A stretch of DNA of 61,460 bases from Acidobacteriota bacterium (GTDB taxonomy: Bacteria; Actinomycetota; AC-67): assembly GCA_016208485.1 (NCBI GenBank), contig JACQXY010000016.1:1-61460 (forward strand). The letters run 5' to 3'. The notes under the pieces were generated by a model. That model did not search any database, was not told where the DNA came from, and saw only the letters and a program-made list of their open reading frames with translations. Shown here one piece after another: positions 58,035 through 61,460 of this stretch (its first letter is position 1; every line of letters starts with the position of its first letter). A program made the position numbers and the translations under genes.

Positions 58035-60842
58035 GTGGATCGCCCCGTGGTGGTGAGCCCCCGCAGCCGGCGAATCGCCGTGGCCGCCGTCCTGGCCGTC
58101 GTCGCGCTCATCATCCTCGGAGGCGCGGCCACGTTCTACACCGACCTCCTGTGGTTCAGGGAGACACGCTTCACGTCGGTCTTCTGGACCGAGATTCGCA
58201 CGAAGGCCTCGCTCGGCACCGCGTTCGGCGCGATCTTCGGCGTGCTGCTCGGCGCCAACCTGCTCATCGCGCAGAAGATCACGAGCCCGCGCCGGTTCTT
58301 CACCGTCTCCGACCAGATGCTCGAGCGCTACCGGGCGACCCTTCAGCCCTACGTGCGTTGGATCGTGCTCGGCGCGGCGGCGCTGTTCGGCCTGTTCGCC
58401 GGGAGTGGGGCGACGGGGCAGTGGAAGAGCTGGCTGCTGTTCCGCCACGGGGGGGAGTTCGGGCGCACGGACCCGGTCTTCGGCAAGGACCTCGGCTTCT
58501 ACGTCTTCCGGCTGCCCTTCCACCGCTTCCTGTTCACCTGGGGATTCTCGACGCTCCTGATCATCACGCTCGTCGTGGCCGGCGCCCACTACCTGCTCGG
58601 TGGCATCCGCGCGGCCCCGCGGGGACCGCGCATCGCCCCGGAGGTGCGCGCCCATCTGTCGGTGCTCCTCGGGGCCATGGTCCTGTTGAAGGCCTGGGGG
58701 TACCGGCTCGACCAGATGAGCCTGCTCTACTCGCCGCGCGGCACGGTCACCGGCGCTTCCTACACCGACGTCAATGCCCAGCTCCCCGCGCTCAAGCTGC
58801 TCGTGATCATCGCGCTGCTCGTCGGGGTCATGTTCCTGGTGAACGCGTGGATTCGCGCGTGGGTTCTGCCGCTCGCCGGCATCGGGCTGCTCTTCGTCAC
58901 CTCGATCCTCGCGGGAGGCATCTACCCGGCGTTCGTCCAGCGGGTCCGGGTGGCCCCAGTGGAGCGCACGCGCGAGGCCCCCTACATCGAGCGGAACATC
59001 GAGGCGACCCGAGCATCCTTCGACATCGACAAAGACCGGGTGACCGTGAAGGGGTTCCCCGCGCGCACGGCGCTCGATAAGCGGACCATCGACCGCAACC
59101 GAGAGACGGTCGACAACATCCGGCTCTGGGAGCCGACCGTGCTCGCCGACGTGTACGTGCAGCTCCAGCAGATCCGCCAGTACTACCAGTTCGGCGACGT
59201 CGACGTGGACCGCTACTCGGTGGACGGCCGCCGCATCCAGGTGATGCTGTCGGCGCGGGAGATGGTGCAGAGCGACTTGCAGGAGGCCGCCAAGACCTGG
59301 GTCAACACGCGTCTCATCTACACGCACGGCTTCGGAGTGGTCGCGAGCCGGGTGAACCGCGTCGGGAAGGAAGGCCAGCCCGACTTCCTCCTCAAGAACA
59401 TCCCTCCGCAGGCCGCCGGCAGCGGCCTCGAGGTGACCCAGCCGCGCGTCTACTTCGGGGAGAAGGAGGAGACCCCCTACGTGGTGGTCCGGAGTCAGGA
59501 GAAGGAGCTGGACTACCCGGCCGGGGAGACCTTCGAGGGGACGACCTACAGCGGCACCGGCGGCGTTCCCCTCAAGGACTTCTTCAGGAGGGCCGCGTTC
59601 GCCTGGCGGTTCCGGGACGTCAACCTCGTCCTGAGCGGCGCGTTGCGATCCGACTCCCGGATCATGTTCCGGCGGAACGTCGGGGACCGGGTCCGGCGAG
59701 TCGCGCCCTTCCTGAAGTTCGACGGGGATCCCTACATCGCGATCGTGGGCGGGCGGCTCGTCTGGATCGTGGACGCCTACACGACGAGCGACATGTATCC
59801 GTACGCCCAGCGCGTGGACCTCGGCGACATCACCGGCGGCATGCTGCTCGGCTCCGCCAACTACATCCGGAACTCCGTCAAGGCGACGGTGGACGCCGAG
59901 AACGGGACCGTGACCCTGTACCTGTGGGACGAGTCCGACCCGGTGATCCGCGCTTGGGGGAGCATCTTCCCCGGCATCCTCACCCCTCGGAGCGAGATGC
60001 CCCCGGAGCTGCTCGAGCACGTGCGGTATCCGGAGGACCTGTTCAAGGTGCAGACCGATCGGTACGCGCTCTACCACATGACCGATCCCGAGGACTTCTA
60101 CCTGAAGGAGGACGCCTGGGAGGTGCCGGCGGATCCGACCGCCCCGGCTTCCAACCCGCGGATGCTGCCGCCGTACTACGTTCTCATGAAGCTGCCCGGG
60201 GAGCGCGCGGCCGAGTTCGTCCTGATGCGGCCTTTCACGCCCAACAACCGGCAGAACATGATCGCCTGGATGGCCGCGCGCAGCGACCCCGCCGACTACG
60301 GACGGCTGATGTCGTTCACCTTCCCGAAGCAGTCGGTCGTGCCCGGACCGGGCCAGGTGGAGGCCCGGATGAACCAGGATCCCGCCGTGAGCACTGATCG
60401 CACCTTCTTCGATCAGGCGAAGTCGGAGGTGATTCTGGGCAACCTGCTCGTCATCCCGATCGAGGACTCGCTGCTCTACGTGCAACCGTGGTACCTGTCG
60501 GGGCAGGGGAGCCGACTGCCCGAGCTGAAGCGGGTGATCGTGCTCGCGGGGGACAAGGTCAAGATCGGCCAGACTCTGGAAGAAGCGCTGGGTCTGCTCC
60601 TCGGCACGGCGCCCGAGGTACCCACGGAAACCGCGCCGCCGCCCGGCGCGACCATCGCTTCCCTCGTCCGCGAGGCGCTCGAGCGCTACGCCGCCGCGCA
60701 AGCGGCGCTCCGGCGAGGGGACCTCGCCGGGTTCCAGCGCGAGCTGGAGCGGATGAAGCAAGCCCTCGATCGCGCCGCGGAGGCCGGGCCGTCAGCCACG
60801 CCCTCTCCCACCCCTCAGTCGTCGCCCCCGCCGCGCGCGTAG
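58035..60842 (+). CDS. UPF0182 family large membrane protein
   Basis: The 935-residue protein has seven or so N-terminal helices (e.g. IAVAAVLAVVALIILGGAAT; FSTLLIITLVVAGAHYLL) and the signature DLLWFRETRFTSVFWTE at 37-53. A long soluble C-terminal part (RNIEATRASFDIDK; DAYTTSDMYPYAQRVD; LPGERAAEFVLMRPFTPNNR) and a Ser/Pro tail follow. UPF0182 is common in actinobacteria and cyanobacteria with no settled function. Length matches the family. GTG start, leaderless. The initiator tRNA gene follows. Confidence 0.93.
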   Translation: MDRPVVVSPRSRRIAVAAVLAVVALIILGGAATFYTDLLWFRETRFTSVFWTEIRTKASLGTAFGAIFGVLLGANLLIAQKITSPRRFFTVSDQMLERYRATLQPYVRWIVLGAAALFGLFAGSGATGQWKSWLLFRHGGEFGRTDPVFGKDLGFYVFRLPFHRFLFTWGFSTLLIITLVVAGAHYLLGGIRAAPRGPRIAPEVRAHLSVLLGAMVLLKAWGYRLDQMSLLYSPRGTVTGASYTDVNAQLPALKLLVIIALLVGVMFLVNAWIRAWVLPLAGIGLLFVTSILAGGIYPAFVQRVRVAPVERTREAPYIERNIEATRASFDIDKDRVTVKGFPARTALDKRTIDRNRETVDNIRLWEPTVLADVYVQLQQIRQYYQFGDVDVDRYSVDGRRIQVMLSAREMVQSDLQEAAKTWVNTRLIYTHGFGVVASRVNRVGKEGQPDFLLKNIPPQAAGSGLEVTQPRVYFGEKEETPYVVVRSQEKELDYPAGETFEGTTYSGTGGVPLKDFFRRAAFAWRFRDVNLVLSGALRSDSRIMFRRNVGDRVRRVAPFLKFDGDPYIAIVGGRLVWIVDAYTTSDMYPYAQRVDLGDITGGMLLGSANYIRNSVKATVDAENGTVTLYLWDESDPVIRAWGSIFPGILTPRSEMPPELLEHVRYPEDLFKVQTDRYALYHMTDPEDFYLKEDAWEVPADPTAPASNPRMLPPYYVLMKLPGERAAEFVLMRPFTPNNRQNMIAWMAARSDPADYGRLMSFTFPKQSVVPGPGQVEARMNQDPAVSTDRTFFDQAKSEVILGNLLVIPIEDSLLYVQPWYLSGQGSRLPELKRVIVLAGDKVKIGQTLEEALGLLLGTAPEVPTETAPPPGATIASLVREALERYAAAQAALRRGDLAGFQRELERMKQALDRAAEAGPSATPSPTPQSSPPPRA

Positions 60843-60936
60843 GCGGTGCGCCTGTGCGGAGCCTGATCATCGGCGGCGTCGCGGGAGCGGAGAAGAGGTG
60901 CGGCGCGCCGGGCGTGCTGCTAGCATAGGGCCGCGA

Positions 60937-61010
60937 CGCGGGGTGGAGCAGTCCGGTAGCTCGCTGGGCTCATAACCCAGAGGTCGCGGGTTCAAATCCC
61001 GCCCCCGCTA
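60937..61010 (+). tRNA. initiator tRNA-Met (CAU)
   Basis: A cloverleaf forms: acceptor CGCGGGG with CCCCGC, D-arm GAGC/GCTC, anticodon stem CTGGG/CCCAG around CTCATAA (anticodon CAT), variable AGGTC, T-arm GCGGG/CCCGC around TTCAAAT. The three G-C pairs next to the anticodon loop and the unpaired first position (C1 x U72) are initiator hallmarks; C1 x U72 also fits my recollection of mycobacterial initiators. CCA is not encoded. TAGCAT at 60921-60926 may be its -10. Confidence 0.95.
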
Positions 61011-61101
61011 CAAAACCGCAGGTCAGAGGCCTATTTGGTCCTCCGAAATCCCCCCTGTACCCCCGCTGTACCCCTACGAGTTTCTCCCGCTGGTTGCGGG
61101 T

Positions 61102-61118
61102 GCTACGCGGCGCGTAGC
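61102..61118. other. short palindrome downstream of the initiator tRNA
   Basis: GCTACGC-GGC-GCGTAGC forms a perfect 7-bp stem with a 3-nt loop, about 90 nt after the tRNA. A nearby CTGTACCCC repeat (61055-61075) gives the region an integration-site look, but no integrase is visible. It could instead be the tRNA transcript terminator. Confidence 0.5.
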
Positions 61119-61266
61119 CGGGCTACGCCAAAAGTAGCGCCTGGTAGTTGAGGGGCACTTTCGACTCGCCGCGAAGTAGCCACGCCCAGATCCGACGGGT
61201 GGGGCAGGAAACGGGCGCCGGCTCGTCGATCCAGCCCCGAGCGGGGCGGACCTGGGGGAGGCGGCC

Positions 61267-61460
61267 ATGAAGAGGATCGGCAGGCGGGGGTTTGTCGGGC
61301 TCGTGGCGGTGGCGCTGTGGCTTGGGGCGGCGCCGGCGGCTCGCGCGGTGGACGGGGTTCACGACTGGTCCAAGCGCCTGGGCTGCTACGGCGACGACGT
61401 CGCCTTCTCCATCGCCTCGGACCCGGCGGGGGGAGTCCTGCTCGCTGGGTGGGCCTACAG
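61267..61460 (+). CDS. secreted protein, start only (SBBP-like beta-propeller)
   Basis: ATG 61267 follows GGGGAGG. The first 65 codons give a signal peptide (RRGFVGLVAVALWLGAAPAA) and the start of a repeat, HDWSKRLGCYGDDVAFSIAS then DPAGGVLLAGW. That pattern is like SBBP repeats of secreted beta-propeller proteins. It continues beyond the right edge. Confidence 0.7.
   Translation, partial: MKRIGRRGFVGLVAVALWLGAAPAARAVDGVHDWSKRLGCYGDDVAFSIASDPAGGVLLAGWAY

Noticed and set aside
56886..60761. 1291-codon antisense open frame across the FecR and UPF0182 genes
   Set aside because: Spans two unrelated well-supported genes, is His/Arg/Gly low-complexity, and lacks any motif; a typical high-GC shadow.
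60937..61266. tRNA-linked integration site
   Set aside because: No integrase, no second copy of the tRNA 3' end and no phage genes nearby; the repeats are too short to claim an att site.

Overview
The window looks like chromosomal DNA of a very high-GC member of the Actinomycetota, probably a deep-branching or uncultivated lineage. Pointers are a WhiB-family Fe-S regulator with an AT-hook, a mycothiol-type DinB enzyme, a UPF0182 membrane protein, a YlbL-like Lon protease, an F420-associated zinc hydrolase family member, an actinobacterial initiator tRNA, and many genes whose start codon lies 6-9 nt after a TANNNT -10 box (leaderless transcripts). No species can be named from the sequence alone.

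Layout. 0-2.6 kb: the end of an ECF sigma factor, an alpha/beta hydrolase and two small envelope proteins. 2.8-13.4 kb: an accessory/defense island, with a DnaQ-like exonuclease followed by a tightly coupled six-gene operon: RadC/JAB protein, UvrD-type helicase fused to a Fe-S PD-(D/E)XK nuclease (apparently starting at CTG), a 26-codon ORF, a DUF4062-GHKL ATPase-wHTH protein, a type III-like methyltransferase and a type III-like restriction helicase. This is the best candidate for an undescribed system. 13.4-24.5 kb: enoyl-CoA hydratase, a lipoprotein, a LuxR-type regulator, a 1408-residue secreted repeat protein, a deleted copy of the enoyl-CoA hydratase, a secreted CARDB-like protein, a VOC protein and an ABC exporter.

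24.5-35.4 kb: a whiB7-like gene preceded by a leader ORF, a terminator and a possible antiterminator; a SpoIID-like protein; small proteins; a CinA-type domain protein; and a complete branched-chain amino-acid-type ABC operon (substrate-binding lipoprotein, two permeases, two ATPases) ending in a coupled secreted membrane-anchored protein. 35.4-44.7 kb: a second accessory stretch with a methyltransferase-Mrr fusion and its HTH gene, a DUF6941 gene, a BrnT/BrnA-like toxin-antitoxin pair, then a GH38 alpha-mannosidase divergent from an apparently circularly permuted phosphodiesterase, an autoregulated-looking HTH gene and small proteins.

44.8-61.5 kb: ordinary actinobacterial housekeeping and envelope genes: DinB/mycothiol enzyme, thioesterase, YgjP-like metallopeptidase, lipoprotein, DUF72, zinc hydrolase, SDR epimerase, MreB, PDZ-Lon protease, a large sensor kinase coupled to a FecR-domain lipoprotein, UPF0182, initiator tRNA-Met, and the start of a secreted beta-propeller-like protein cut by the window edge. 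Long open frames antisense to these genes are GC-driven shadows and are not annotated.
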